A DNA stretch of 64,000 bases from Streptomyces sp. BK208 (GTDB lineage Bacteria > Actinomycetota > Actinomycetes > Streptomycetales > Streptomycetaceae): positions 658,599 through 722,598 of the forward strand of contig NZ_SOAV01000002.1 of assembly GCF_004364245.1 (NCBI RefSeq), in the 5' to 3' direction. Both the position numbers and the translations under genes were made by a program. Below the pieces are notes generated by a model that was not told where the DNA came from, made no database searches, and worked only from the letters and a program-made list of their open reading frames with translations. Shown piece by piece: positions 16,814-26,102 of the stretch (position 1 is its first letter; every line of letters begins with the position of its first letter).

Positions 16814-18172
16814 ATGGGACGACCTGGCCTGGATCGCAGGCACTTTCTGGCCGCGGCCGGCGGCCTGACGGTCGCGGGCAGCTTCGGTTTCGCCGCGCTG
16901 GGCACCGGCGCCGACGCGCTCGCCTCGGGCGCGGACACCCGGGTGCGCTACTGGAACCTCTTCAGCGGCGGCGACGGCTACAACATGATCGCGATGCTGG
17001 ACTCCTTCCGCAGGGACAACCCGGGCATCGAGGTGAAGGACTCCACCCTCCAGTGGGGCAGCCCCTTCTACACCAAGCTCGCCATGGCCGCCGCCGGCAA
17101 CCGCGCGCCCGACCTCGGCGTCATGCACCTCGGCCGGGTCACCGGCTTCTCGCCCGGCCGCCTCCTCGACCCCTGGGACCCCGCGCTGCTCGCCGAGTAC
17201 GGCGTGCGGGAGGAGGACTTCAACCCCGAGCTGTGGAAGCGCGCGGTCATCGACGGCAAGCTCTACGCCCTCCCGCTCGACATCCACGTCCAGCTCTGCT
17301 TCTACCGCAAGGACGTGCTGAAGAAGGCGGGCCTGCTCGGCGACGACGGCCGGATCGTGCCGGTCACCTCCACCGAGGAGTGGTTCGACCTGCTGAAGGA
17401 GGCCAGGAAGGCCACCGCGAAGGGGTTGCAGACCATCGGACTGTGGCACAACGACCAGAACTTCCAGTGGTGGTTCTTCGTCGCCTTCTACACCCAGCTC
17501 GGCGGCACCTGGTTCGACGACGCCCGCACCGAGGTCACCTTCGACACCGACAAGGCCGCCAGGGTCCTGGAGTTCCTGCGCAAGCACGTCGCCGACGGGT
17601 ACGCCGACCCCGCCTTCGGCGGCGGCGCCGGTGCCGAACAGTTCGTCAACGGCTCGCCCTTCTGCTGGGAGGGGAACTGGTCGGTGCCCGTCTTCGACGC
17701 CGCGAAGCTCGACTACGGCGCCACCCCGCTGCCGCCGGTCTTCGGCAGGCCGGCCACCCACGCCGAGTCCCACTCCTTCGTCCTCCCGCACCAGGCCGGC
17801 CGCGGCGGCGCCACCGACGAGGGCGCGCACCGGCTCGCCGCCTACGTCGTCCGGCACGCCCGGCAGTGGGCGGCCGGCGGGCACATCCCCGCCCACACGC
17901 CGACCCTGTCCACCGCCGCCTACCGGAAGCTGCGGCCGCAGAACGAGTACGTCTCCGCCATGGACCACCAGGCCACCGAGCCCAAGGTGTGGTTCGCCGG
18001 ATCGACCGGCATCCTCGCCCAGCGGGTCGGCCCGGTCGTCGTCTCCTCGACGACGGGCTCCGCGAAGCCCGAGTCCGCCGCCCGCCGGATGAAGAGCACC
18101 CTCGCCGAACTGCTCGCCATGAAGAACCCCATGGACGGCCGCACCGCGGCGCAGGGAGGTGCCGGCGCATGA
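16814..18172 (+). CDS. Sugar ABC transporter substrate-binding protein (Tat-exported)
   Basis: An extracytoplasmic family-1 solute-binding protein of 452 aa. The N terminus has a twin-arginine signal (LDRRHFLAAAGGLTVAG, about 6-22) ending near ALAS; no lipobox Cys is seen. The mature part shows the usual NLFSGGDGYNMIAMLDSF start and an aromatic-rich centre (NFQWWFFVAFY, FCWEGNWSVP) suited to stacking on sugars. It is followed by two permeases and an arabinofuranosidase, so arabino-oligosaccharides are the likely cargo. No ATPase is in the cluster; Streptomyces normally uses a shared MsiK-type ATPase encoded elsewhere. I start at ATG 16814; ATG 16802 is also in frame. Confidence 0.85.
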   Translation: MGRPGLDRRHFLAAAGGLTVAGSFGFAALGTGADALASGADTRVRYWNLFSGGDGYNMIAMLDSFRRDNPGIEVKDSTLQWGSPFYTKLAMAAAGNRAPDLGVMHLGRVTGFSPGRLLDPWDPALLAEYGVREEDFNPELWKRAVIDGKLYALPLDIHVQLCFYRKDVLKKAGLLGDDGRIVPVTSTEEWFDLLKEARKATAKGLQTIGLWHNDQNFQWWFFVAFYTQLGGTWFDDARTEVTFDTDKAARVLEFLRKHVADGYADPAFGGGAGAEQFVNGSPFCWEGNWSVPVFDAAKLDYGATPLPPVFGRPATHAESHSFVLPHQAGRGGATDEGAHRLAAYVVRHARQWAAGGHIPAHTPTLSTAAYRKLRPQNEYVSAMDHQATEPKVWFAGSTGILAQRVGPVVVSSTTGSAKPESAARRMKSTLAELLAMKNPMDGRTAAQGGAGA

Positions 18173-19110
18173 CCGCCACCAGCGCCGGGACGGTCATCCG
18201 TCCGACGCGCGCCGAGACCGCCGCCGACCGGGCCGGCGTCCGCCGCGGACAGGGCTTCCAGCACGGCGGCTGGTTCGTCGCCCCGTTCCTCGTCCTCTTC
18301 GCGCTCTTCGTGGTCTGGCCGCTGCTGCGCGGCCTCTACCTCAGCTTCACCGACGCCAACATCTCCGGCGACGACGCGCGCTTCATCGGCCTCGACAACT
18401 ACCGCGAGGCCCTGAAGGACCCCCTGATGTGGGACGCGTTCGGCCACAGCGCGTACTTCACGCTGCTCGTCGTGCCCTGCATCACCGTCCTCGCCTTCCT
18501 CCTCGCGATGCTGGCCCACCACATCGAGCGCGGCAAGTGGCTGTGGCGGCTCTGCTTCTTCCTGCCCTTCCTGCTGCCGTCCACCGTCGCCGCCAATCTG
18601 TGGCAGTGGCTGTTCAACCCCGGCACCGGCATGGTCAACCACGTCTTCGGCCTCGACACCCCGTGGCTGACCGACAAGTCGTACGCCATGCTCGCCGTCG
18701 TCATCACCACCCTGTGGTGGACCGTCGGCTTCAGCTTCCTGCTCTACCTCGCCGCGCTCCAGGGCATCCCCGCCCACCTCTACGAGGCCGCCAGGCTGGA
18801 CGGGGCGAACGCCCGGCAGCGCACGGTCCACATCACCCTGCCGATGCTGCGCAACATCACCGGCCTCGTCGTCGCCCTGCAGATCCTCGCCTCGCTCCAG
18901 GTCTTCGACCAGGCCGTCGTCATGCAGGACTTCGGCCCCGGTCCCGAGGACTCGACCCGCACCTTCGTGCAGTACACGCTCGAACAGGGCTTCACCAGCT
19001 ACCGCGTGGGCTACGCCTCCGCGATCTCCATCATCTTCTTCGTGCTCATCGCGGCCGTCGCCCTCGCCCGGATGTGGCTGCTGCGCAACCGTGAGGAGGG
19101 CGCCCGATGA
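18169..19110 (+). CDS. Sugar ABC transporter permease (MalF type)
   Basis: An inner-membrane permease of 313 aa with about six helices. The binding-protein-dependent EAA loop is clear at YEAARLDGANARQRTVHITLP (about 205-225), the contact for the ATPase. It opens with WFVAPFLVLFALFVVWPLLRGLYLSF, typical of MalF/UgpA-type subunits. Its ATG overlaps the binding-protein stop (ATGA), and its stop overlaps the next permease start. It forms the channel together with the product of 19107-19973. Confidence 0.9.
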   Translation: MTATSAGTVIRPTRAETAADRAGVRRGQGFQHGGWFVAPFLVLFALFVVWPLLRGLYLSFTDANISGDDARFIGLDNYREALKDPLMWDAFGHSAYFTLLVVPCITVLAFLLAMLAHHIERGKWLWRLCFFLPFLLPSTVAANLWQWLFNPGTGMVNHVFGLDTPWLTDKSYAMLAVVITTLWWTVGFSFLLYLAALQGIPAHLYEAARLDGANARQRTVHITLPMLRNITGLVVALQILASLQVFDQAVVMQDFGPGPEDSTRTFVQYTLEQGFTSYRVGYASAISIIFFVLIAAVALARMWLLRNREEGAR

Positions 19111-19973
19111 CCACCGCCACGCGGCAGCCGCCCCGGGCCGGGGCGCACCGGGCCTGGACACCCGGCCAGATCGTGCTCACCCTGCTCGGCACCGCCGTCT
19201 CCGCCGTCTTCCTCGCCCCGCTCGCCTGGGGCCTGTTCACCTCGCTCAAGTCGGAGACCGAGGCGGTCGAGGTCCCCACGCACTGGCTGCCGCACGACTG
19301 GACGGGACAGGCGTGGAAGGCCCTGTTCGAGACCGGCAACATCACCGACTGGTTCGTCAACTCGCTCGTGGTGTCGGTGTGCGTGACGGCGATCGTGCTG
19401 CTGGTCGCCGCGCTCGCCGGATACGGCTTCGCCCGCACCGAGTTCCGCGGCAAGGGGGTCCTGATGGGCCTGGTGATGGCCGGCCTCATGGTCTCGCCCG
19501 CCGTGCTCGGCGTGCCGCTGTTCACCAGCGTCCAGCAGATGGGGATGGTCGACACCTACTGGGGCATGATCCTGCCGCAGTGCGCGCCCGCCGCGATGGT
19601 CTACATCCTCTACAAGTTCTTCCAGGGCGTCCCGCGCGAGCTGGAGGAGGCCGCCTTCATCGACGGCGCGGGCCGCTGGCGGGTCTTCTTCACGATCATC
19701 GTGCCGCTCTCCCGCCCCTCGCTGGCGGCGGTCGGCATCTTCACCTTCATCAGCTCCTGGAACAACTTCCTGTGGCCCTACATGGTCACCAACAACCCCG
19801 ACCTGATGACCATGCCGAACGGCATCGCGACCGTCATGAACTCCTACGGCATCCAGTGGGCCCAGCTGATGGCCGGCGGTCTCATGGCGGGCCTGCCCCT
19901 GATCGTCGTCTTCGTCTTCTTCCAGCGCCAGATCGTGGCGGGCGTCGCCCACACGGGCCTGGCAGGCCAGTAG
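19107..19973 (+). CDS. Sugar ABC transporter permease (MalG type)
   Basis: The partner permease, 288 aa and about six helices, with the EAA loop LEEAAFIDGAGRWRVFFTIIVPL (about 177-200). The start overlaps the upstream permease stop. It is followed 47 nt later by the arabinofuranosidase gene, which has its own AAAGGAAAAG ribosome site, so all four are probably one transcript from the promoter at 16700. Confidence 0.9.
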   Translation: MTTATRQPPRAGAHRAWTPGQIVLTLLGTAVSAVFLAPLAWGLFTSLKSETEAVEVPTHWLPHDWTGQAWKALFETGNITDWFVNSLVVSVCVTAIVLLVAALAGYGFARTEFRGKGVLMGLVMAGLMVSPAVLGVPLFTSVQQMGMVDTYWGMILPQCAPAAMVYILYKFFQGVPRELEEAAFIDGAGRWRVFFTIIVPLSRPSLAAVGIFTFISSWNNFLWPYMVTNNPDLMTMPNGIATVMNSYGIQWAQLMAGGLMAGLPLIVVFVFFQRQIVAGVAHTGLAGQ

Positions 19974-20020
19974 AGGGCCCCGCACCGAGGACCCGCCATC
20001 CCATCCCCCGAAAGGAAAAG

Positions 20021-21526
20021 ATGCGCCCCGCCCGCTTCACCCTCGACCCCGCCTTCACCGTCGGCGCCGTCAACCCCCGGCTCTTCGGCTCCTTCGTCGA
20101 GCACCTCGGACGCTGCGTGTACACCGGTGTCTTCGAACCCGGCCACCCCGCCGCGGACGCCGCGGGCCTGCGCGAGGACGTGCTGGACCTCGTCCGGGAA
20201 CTCGGCGTCACCGCCGTGCGCTACCCCGGCGGCAACTTCGTCTCCGGCTACAAGTGGGAGGACTCCGTCGGCCCGGTGGAGGACCGCCCGCGCCGCCTCG
20301 ACCTCGCCTGGCGCTCCACCGAGACCAACCGCTTCGGCCTCTCCGAGTACATCGCCTTCCTCAGGAAGATCGGCCCGCAGGCCGAGCCCATGATGGCCGT
20401 CAACCTCGGCACCCGGGGCGTCGCCGAGGCGCTCGAACTCCAGGAGTACGCCAACCACCCCGCCGGCACCGCCCTGTCCGACCTGCGGGCCGAGCACGGC
20501 GACAAGGACCCCTTCGGCATCCGCCTGTGGTGCCTCGGCAACGAGATGGACGGCCCCTGGCAGACCGGCCACAAGACCGCCGAGGAGTACGGCCGCCTCG
20601 CCGCCGAGACCGCCCGCGCCATGCGCCAGATCGACCCGGACGTCGAACTGGTCGCCTGCGGGTCGTCGAGCCAGGCGATGGAGACCTTCGCCGCCTGGGA
20701 GGCGACCGTCCTGACGGAGACCTACGAACTGGTCGACCACGTCTCGCTGCACGCCTACTACGAACCGCACGACGGGGACGTCGACTCCTTCCTCGCCTCC
20801 GCCGTGGACATGGAGTCGTTCATCGAGAACGTCGTCGCCACCTGCGACCACGTCGGTGCCCGCCTCAAGTCGAAGAAGAGGATCAACCTCTCCTTCGACG
20901 AGTGGAACGTCTGGTACATGAGCAGGACCGAGGCCCAGGTGAGCGTCCTGGACTGGCCCGAGGCGCCGCGTCTGCTGGAGGACAACTACAGCGTCACGGA
21001 CGCCGTCGTCTTCGGCTCGCTCCTGATCGCCCTGCTCCGGCACGCCGACCGCGTCACCGTGGCCTGCCTCGCCCAGCTCGTCAACGTCATCGCCCCGATC
21101 ATGACCGAGCCGGGCGGCCCGGCCTGGCGCCAGACCACCTTCTTCCCCTTCTCCCAGGCCTCCCGGTACGGCCGCGGCGAGGTGCTCGACGTCCGCGTGG
21201 ACTCGCCGGTGTACGAGACGGCCAAGTACGGCGAGGCCGACCTGCTGCACGCCACCGCCGTGCGCGCCGAGGACGGCACCGTCACCGTCTTCGCCGTCAA
21301 CCGCTCCCGCACCGAGGCCCTCCCGCTGGAGGTCGCCCTCGGCGCCCTGGACCTGACGGAGGTCGTCGAGCACAGCGCCCTCGCGGACGCCGACCCCGAC
21401 GCCCGCAACACCCTCGCCGAGCCCGACCGCGTCGTCCCGCACCCGGTGGACGGCACCGCCCTGGACGGGGGCAGGCTCACCTCGACCCTGGAGCCGCTGT
21501 CCTGGAACGTGATCCGGCTGCGCTGA
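20021..21526 (+). CDS. abfA: GH51 alpha-L-arabinofuranosidase
   Basis: A cytosolic 501-aa exo-glycosidase releasing L-arabinose from imported arabino-oligosaccharides. Acid/base Glu175 lies in CLGNEMDGPW and nucleophile Glu294 in FDEWNVW; FGSFVEHLGRCVYTGV and RYPGGNFVSGYKWEDSVGP near the N terminus are family signatures. No signal peptide, as is normal for GH51. The ATG follows AAAGGAAAAG. It is the last gene of the transporter operon and converges on the GH35-like gene with only 12 bases between stops. Confidence 0.93.
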   Translation: MRPARFTLDPAFTVGAVNPRLFGSFVEHLGRCVYTGVFEPGHPAADAAGLREDVLDLVRELGVTAVRYPGGNFVSGYKWEDSVGPVEDRPRRLDLAWRSTETNRFGLSEYIAFLRKIGPQAEPMMAVNLGTRGVAEALELQEYANHPAGTALSDLRAEHGDKDPFGIRLWCLGNEMDGPWQTGHKTAEEYGRLAAETARAMRQIDPDVELVACGSSSQAMETFAAWEATVLTETYELVDHVSLHAYYEPHDGDVDSFLASAVDMESFIENVVATCDHVGARLKSKKRINLSFDEWNVWYMSRTEAQVSVLDWPEAPRLLEDNYSVTDAVVFGSLLIALLRHADRVTVACLAQLVNVIAPIMTEPGGPAWRQTTFFPFSQASRYGRGEVLDVRVDSPVYETAKYGEADLLHATAVRAEDGTVTVFAVNRSRTEALPLEVALGALDLTEVVEHSALADADPDARNTLAEPDRVVPHPVDGTALDGGRLTSTLEPLSWNVIRLR

Positions 21527-21538
21527 GCCGGACCCGGG

Positions 21539-24337
21539 TCAGCCGCGGCGCCGGCCGGGGGAGGGCACGGGCTTCACCGGCACTCCGCCGGCCGCGCTGC
21601 CCAGCAGTTCCAGGCGCACCGGGCCGGGACCCGGCACGGTGCCGCCGCCGGACAGGACCGCGAGGGCCAGGGTGTTGGCGGCGGCGCGGGTGCGCAGGAT
21701 GCCGTTCGGCAGGACGAAGGTGTGCGGGGCACCCGCGGCGCCGCCCGCGTACGCGCCCATGTTCCAGCCGTTCAGGAAGACCTGGACGCGCACGTCCCGC
21801 TCCGGGGCGCCGTCGAGGACCAGGCCGACGGAGGCGTCGATCTCCGGCGGCACGTCCAGGCGGAACGTGGTCCGGTACCAGGTCACGCCCTGACGCCGGT
21901 CCTCGTCCGGCGCGTCCGCCGGGGACCCGGCCTCCCAGGCGCCGTCGTCGTACCCGGGCAGGTGCCAGCCGTGGCGTTCCCCGTACAGCCCGCCGTTGTT
22001 GAGCGGTCCGCGCACGGGGTCGGGTGCGGCCGCGCCCATGATCCGCCAGCGCACGTCGGGCGAGGCGCCCTCGAACCGGGCCGAGACCAGCCCGCGTGCC
22101 GTCCGGTACGCGTCCTGGCCGTGCGGCGTGCTCCGGACCAGGACGGCCAGGACGGGCGCCGGGTCCGTGCCGGGCCGCTCGCGCAGGGCCTCGCGCGCGG
22201 TCCCGGGCAGCCGGAACTCCGCCGTGGCCGTCCACGTGCCCGGCTCGTCCCCGCCGTCCCCGCCGTCCCCGCCGTCCTCGTGGGCGGGCTCCGGGCGGTG
22301 CGTGCCGAGCGGTTCGCCGTCCAGCCAGGCCATCAGCAGGCCGTGCGCGTCCGTGCGGTAGGAGAGGGACACCGATTCCGCACCGGAGGCGCCGGTGAGG
22401 CGGCCGCGGTACCAGACGTCGCCGTAGTGGAAGCCGTAGTCGTCGGCGAAGAGCACGGGCTGCCCGTCGGGGACCGGTGTGGTGCTGTGCGAGGTGCGCC
22501 GGCCGGCGACCGTCCAGCCCTCGTCGCCGTAGCCGGGCTCGGACTCGAAGTTCTCCGTGCGCCGCCGCCAGCCGTCGAGCGCGGGCAGGACCAGCCCGGG
22601 CACGCCCGGCAGCGGCCACACGGTCATCAGGCTCTGGGCGCGGCCCAGGCCCGACTGCACCCTCGCGCCGTTCCAGGTGACGTCGGTGATGCCGGGCGGC
22701 GCCCACACCTCCAGCTCGCGCTCACCGACCGTGTCACCGGTCAGCCGGACCACGGAACCGTCCAGCGCGGCGTCGCGCAGCAGCTCGGGACCGCGCACCA
22801 GGATCCGGCCCGACGGGGTCTCGAAGGGCCACAGCCGCAGCGAGGCGGCGTCGTCGGCGAGGAGCAGCAGCAGGGTGCGGTCGGACTCGCCGCTGCGCAC
22901 CCGCACCCGGGTCAGCCGGTCCTCCGCGAGCGGCACCGTGATGTGCAACTGCCCGCGGTCGAAGGCCCAGGCGGCCTCCTCGTCCAGCCGGGTCGGCCAC
23001 GGCTCGCTCGGGCAGTCGAGGACCAGGTGCGCCATCTCGCCCGCCCGCCCCACGAACGCGGCGATGTCCAGCCGCCCGACGCTCAGTGACAGCATGGGCT
23101 GCACGGTGGCGTGGGCGAGCCTGCGCCCGGCACCCAGGCGGAGCCCGGTGGCGAGCAGCTTGGCGTCCCGGGCCGGGACGGTGACCTCCACGTCGCTCCC
23201 GCCCATCGGCAGCGTCGAGGTGACCTCGGCGGCGGAGTCGTTGCGCAGGACGTACGCGTGCGCGCCGGTGTCCGGATTGGCGAGGTGCCGCACCCGGATG
23301 CGGTCGTCCGCGGCCCGGACGGCCGACGCCGGGGTCATCCGGGTGAAGTCCGGGACGTGCCGCAGCAGGTGGCCGAGCTGGTGGAGCGGCGCGAGCTTGT
23401 CCGTGGGCCGCCGCGCCTCGTCGATCGCCGCGGTCGGGTCGTACGTCGGTGAGGGCGCCGACGGCGCGGACAGCCACCCCCAGGAGGTCCCGCCGAACGC
23501 CGTCCGGACGTTGTGCAGCGTGCTCCCCTGCGCCAGCCGGTCCAGGTGCAGCCGTCGCGCCTCGGCGGCGTCCCGGGTCCGCTCCGGCTCCTCCCAGACG
23601 AGCGGGGAGCCGGAGTGCAGCAGCGGCACCTCGATGCCGTCGGCGCGCAGCCGCGCGCGCAGGCGGTCGAGGCCGGCACGCTCGGGGCTGTCGGTCCGGT
23701 AGAGCAGCACGGTGCCGGTGCCCCGGGTGAACTGGTGCCGGGCGGCGACGGCGTTGACCCGGCTCAGCCACTCGTCGGCGTGGCGCAGGTAGGCGGGGTC
23801 GGCGGCCTCGGCCCGGACGCCGGCCGCGGTCAGCCAGCCGGGCAGGCCCCCGGCGTCCACGTCCGCGCCGATGCACGGGCCGGGCTGCAGGACGACGTAC
23901 AGGGCGCACTCGGCGGCGGTGCGCAGGAACAGGTCGAGGTCGCGGACCCCGGTGAAGTCGTACGCGCCGGGGGCGGCGGAGTGCTGGTTCCAGGCGAGGC
24001 GGACGCTGACCGCGTTGTGGCCGTACGCCCGCATCTTCTGCAGCACGTCCCGCCACAGGGACGGGCTCGGCAGCCGGAAGGGGTGCAGCTCGCCCGACCA
24101 CAGCGCCAGCCGCCTGCCGTCCACCAGCAGGGAGTACCGGTCCATGGCGACCCGGTGGCGCCGGCCGTCGGCACCGGGCGGGCCGGGCGGCGGGCCCGTG
24201 GGCACGGGGCCGGGAGCGCCGGAGAAGGGGAGCGCCGCACTGCTCACGCTGCCGCCGAGCGCGAGTCCGAGGACGGTGGTGCCCGCGAGGGCGGTGAACG
24301 CTCGTCTGCCGAGCCTGCTGGGCCTGCTGAGCTCCAA
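21539..24337 (-). CDS. Secreted GH35-fold beta-galactosidase-like protein, catalytic motifs missing
   Basis: A 932-aa exported protein. The start is taken as TTG at 24337, which has AGGAG nine bases upstream and puts a twin-arginine signal (RLGRRAFTALAG) at the N terminus. Residues about 60-340 follow the GH35 barrel (LLVDGRRLALWSGELHPFRLP, QKMRAYGHNAVSVRLAWN), and the C-terminal half has the jelly-roll and galactose-binding modules (WYRTTFRL, VFLNGWNMGAY). The acid/base segment, normally ENEYG, here reads YRTDSPERAG. The nucleophile region normally holding TEYW/TEFW is shortened to EARRLHLDRLAQGST. It may be a carbohydrate-binding pseudoenzyme. A DGG repeat (EDGGDGGDGGDE) lies near residue 700. 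The reading frame is intact. Confidence 0.75.
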   Translation of the reverse strand: MELSRPSRLGRRAFTALAGTTVLGLALGGSVSSAALPFSGAPGPVPTGPPPGPPGADGRRHRVAMDRYSLLVDGRRLALWSGELHPFRLPSPSLWRDVLQKMRAYGHNAVSVRLAWNQHSAAPGAYDFTGVRDLDLFLRTAAECALYVVLQPGPCIGADVDAGGLPGWLTAAGVRAEAADPAYLRHADEWLSRVNAVAARHQFTRGTGTVLLYRTDSPERAGLDRLRARLRADGIEVPLLHSGSPLVWEEPERTRDAAEARRLHLDRLAQGSTLHNVRTAFGGTSWGWLSAPSAPSPTYDPTAAIDEARRPTDKLAPLHQLGHLLRHVPDFTRMTPASAVRAADDRIRVRHLANPDTGAHAYVLRNDSAAEVTSTLPMGGSDVEVTVPARDAKLLATGLRLGAGRRLAHATVQPMLSLSVGRLDIAAFVGRAGEMAHLVLDCPSEPWPTRLDEEAAWAFDRGQLHITVPLAEDRLTRVRVRSGESDRTLLLLLADDAASLRLWPFETPSGRILVRGPELLRDAALDGSVVRLTGDTVGERELEVWAPPGITDVTWNGARVQSGLGRAQSLMTVWPLPGVPGLVLPALDGWRRRTENFESEPGYGDEGWTVAGRRTSHSTTPVPDGQPVLFADDYGFHYGDVWYRGRLTGASGAESVSLSYRTDAHGLLMAWLDGEPLGTHRPEPAHEDGGDGGDGGDEPGTWTATAEFRLPGTAREALRERPGTDPAPVLAVLVRSTPHGQDAYRTARGLVSARFEGASPDVRWRIMGAAAPDPVRGPLNNGGLYGERHGWHLPGYDDGAWEAGSPADAPDEDRRQGVTWYRTTFRLDVPPEIDASVGLVLDGAPERDVRVQVFLNGWNMGAYAGGAAGAPHTFVLPNGILRTRAAANTLALAVLSGGGTVPGPGPVRLELLGSAAGGVPVKPVPSPGRRRG

Positions 24338-24434
24338 GGGAGCCTCTCCTGTTGCGCGCGTACCTCCGGTCCCGTCGGCTGCCCGGGACCGCCTGTGCCG
24401 GGTCATTGTCCCAGCGGACGCCACAATGGTCGGC

Positions 24435-24893
24435 ATGAGGATCTCGGCGCGTGCGGACTACGCGGTACGGGCGGTACTGGAACTGGCCGTCCGGCAGGGC
24501 GATGCCCCGGTCAGGGCGGAGGACGTGGCCGCCGCGCAGGACATTCCGCACAAATTTCTGGAGGGGATCCTCGGCGACCTCAGGCGCGGCGGCGTCGTCG
24601 AGAGCCGGCGCGGCGGGGGCGGCGGGTACCGGCTGGCGCGCGAGGCGTCGGCCATCACGGTGGCGGACGTGATCCGGACCGTGGACGGCCCGATCGTCTC
24701 GGTGCGCGGCGAGCGGCCGACGGGCCTTGTGTACACCGGCACGGCCGGACCCCTGCTGCCGCTGTGGGTGGCGCTGCGAGCCAACGTGCGCCGGATCCTG
24801 GAGGGCGTGACGATCGCGGACCTCGCGGCGGACGCCCTGCCGGACCCGGTGCGACGGCTGGCCGCGGAGCCGGCGGCGTGGGAGAACCCGTAG
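24435..24893 (+). CDS. Rrf2-family transcriptional regulator
   Basis: A 152-aa regulator with an N-terminal winged HTH (MRISARADYAVRAVLELAV, AAAQDIPHKFLEGILGDLRRGGVV, RGGGGGYRLAR). It has no cysteine at all, so it cannot carry the Fe-S cluster of IscR or NsrR and must respond to something else. It is divergent from the GH35-like gene. An inverted repeat CATTGT (24404-24409) / ACAATG (24423-24428) sits just before the ATG and may be its operator. There is no Shine-Dalgarno, so translation may be leaderless. Start ATG 24435; ATG 24426 is an alternative. Confidence 0.8.
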   Translation: MRISARADYAVRAVLELAVRQGDAPVRAEDVAAAQDIPHKFLEGILGDLRRGGVVESRRGGGGGYRLAREASAITVADVIRTVDGPIVSVRGERPTGLVYTGTAGPLLPLWVALRANVRRILEGVTIADLAADALPDPVRRLAAEPAAWENP

Positions 24894-25001
24894 GCCGGGC
24901 GGCGGGAACCGGCCGGTGCGAACGGCCGGGAGGGCGTCTGTCCGCTCCCCGGCGGTGCTCCCCGCGATGCGACCCCGCACCCACCACGGGCGCGCGAACC
25001 A

Positions 25002-25030
25002 TTGACGCGCAAGCGCTTCGATTCTACGTT
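25002..25030 (+). promoter_or_regulatory. Arabinanase promoter with embedded AAGCGCTT palindrome
   Basis: The -35 TTGACG (25002-25007) and -10 TACGTT (25025-25030) are 17 bases apart with AAGCGCTT (25011-25018) in the spacer. This is nearly the same design as the transporter promoter 8.3 kb upstream, including the GAACCA before the -35. Confidence 0.7.
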
Positions 25031-25033
25031 CCC

Positions 25034-25070
25034 GTCCGAACAGACGACCGTCGTTCGTTCTGTCGAACAA
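25034..25070 (+). promoter_or_regulatory. Bipartite operator-like site before the arabinanase
   Basis: GTCCG (25034-25038), 24 nt, then TCGAACAA (25063-25070): the same spacing as before the iclR gene and the transporter. The extended core is weaker here, reading TTGTTCGACAGAACG on the other strand. Confidence 0.5.
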
Positions 25071-25106
25071 GTCGATGGACCACACGGACCGGAACTGGAG
25101 CGCCCC

Positions 25107-26081
25107 ATGAGCCGCACGCGCAAGCGCACCGCACTCCTCGCTCTCCCCGCCGCCGCCCTGCTCGCCCTCGTCCCCGGCACGGCGTCGGCCTACCCGAACC
25201 CCGGCCGGGTCACCGGCTCCGTCGTCACCCACGACCCGACGATGATCCGCACCCCGTCCGGGCAGTACCGGCTCTACGCCACCGGCGGCGGCATCAGCAG
25301 CAAGACGTCCGCCGACCGCACCGCGTTCTCCGCGGGCGCCGACGCCTTCGGCACCCGGCCCGGCTGGTGGTCGCGGTACTCGACCGTCCCGGAGGCCTGG
25401 GCGCCGGACATCTCGTACCACGGCGGCACGTACCTGATGTACTACTCCGTCTCGTCCTTCGGCTCCAACACCTCCGCCATCGGACTCGCGGGCTCCACCA
25501 CCGGGGCGCCGGGCAGCTGGATCGACCACGGCATCGTCTACACGTCGAACTCCGCCAGCGACTACAACGCGATCGACCCGAACCTCTTCGTCGACGACGA
25601 CGGCAGGTGGTGGCTGTCGTTCGGCAGCTGGTGGACCGGCATCAAGATGATCCGCCTCGACCCGGCCACCGGCAAGCAGCTCGCCTCCGACACCGCCCGC
25701 CGCTCCCTCGCCTCCCGCCCGACCGGCACCAAGGCCGTCGAGGCCCCGTACGTCGTCAAGCGGAACGGGTACTACTACCTCTTCGCCTCCTACGACACCT
25801 GCTGCGCCGGGACCGGCTCCACCTACAAGGTGAAGGTCGGCCGGGCGACGAGCGTCACCGGGCCCTACCGGGACCGCGACGGCGTCGCCATGACGGACAA
25901 CGGCGGGACACCCGTGCTGGAGTCGCACGGCAGCGTCATCGGCCCCGGCGGGCAGTCGATCATGAACGACGTGGACGGCGACCTGATCGTCTACCACTAC
26001 TACGACGGCGACGACAACGGCACGCCCAAGCTCGGCATCAACCTCCTGGACTGGAGCAGCGGCTGGCCCGTGGCCCACTGA
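25107..26081 (+). CDS. Secreted GH43 endo-alpha-1,5-L-arabinanase
   Basis: A 324-aa secreted five-bladed propeller that cuts the arabinan backbone to arabino-oligosaccharides. A Sec signal covers residues 1-28 (RKR, hydrophobic core, TASA). The inverting GH43 triad is visible: Asp43 (HDPTMI), Asp157 (AIDPNLF) and Glu212 (VEAPYV). It is a single catalytic domain with no carbohydrate-binding module. The ATG follows CTGGAG. It has its own promoter of the same kind as the arabino-oligosaccharide importer, so secretion of the enzyme and uptake of its products should be switched together. Confidence 0.92.
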   Translation: MSRTRKRTALLALPAAALLALVPGTASAYPNPGRVTGSVVTHDPTMIRTPSGQYRLYATGGGISSKTSADRTAFSAGADAFGTRPGWWSRYSTVPEAWAPDISYHGGTYLMYYSVSSFGSNTSAIGLAGSTTGAPGSWIDHGIVYTSNSASDYNAIDPNLFVDDDGRWWLSFGSWWTGIKMIRLDPATGKQLASDTARRSLASRPTGTKAVEAPYVVKRNGYYYLFASYDTCCAGTGSTYKVKVGRATSVTGPYRDRDGVAMTDNGGTPVLESHGSVIGPGGQSIMNDVDGDLIVYHYYDGDDNGTPKLGINLLDWSSGWPVAH

Positions 26082-26102
26082 CCCCCGCCAGGGCCGCGGA
26101 CG

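Noticed and set aside
21539..24337. GH35-like gene as a frameshifted pseudogene
   Set aside because: The frame is uninterrupted for 932 codons with normal codon bias and a Tat signal. Only the catalytic segments are altered, which fits divergence rather than decay.
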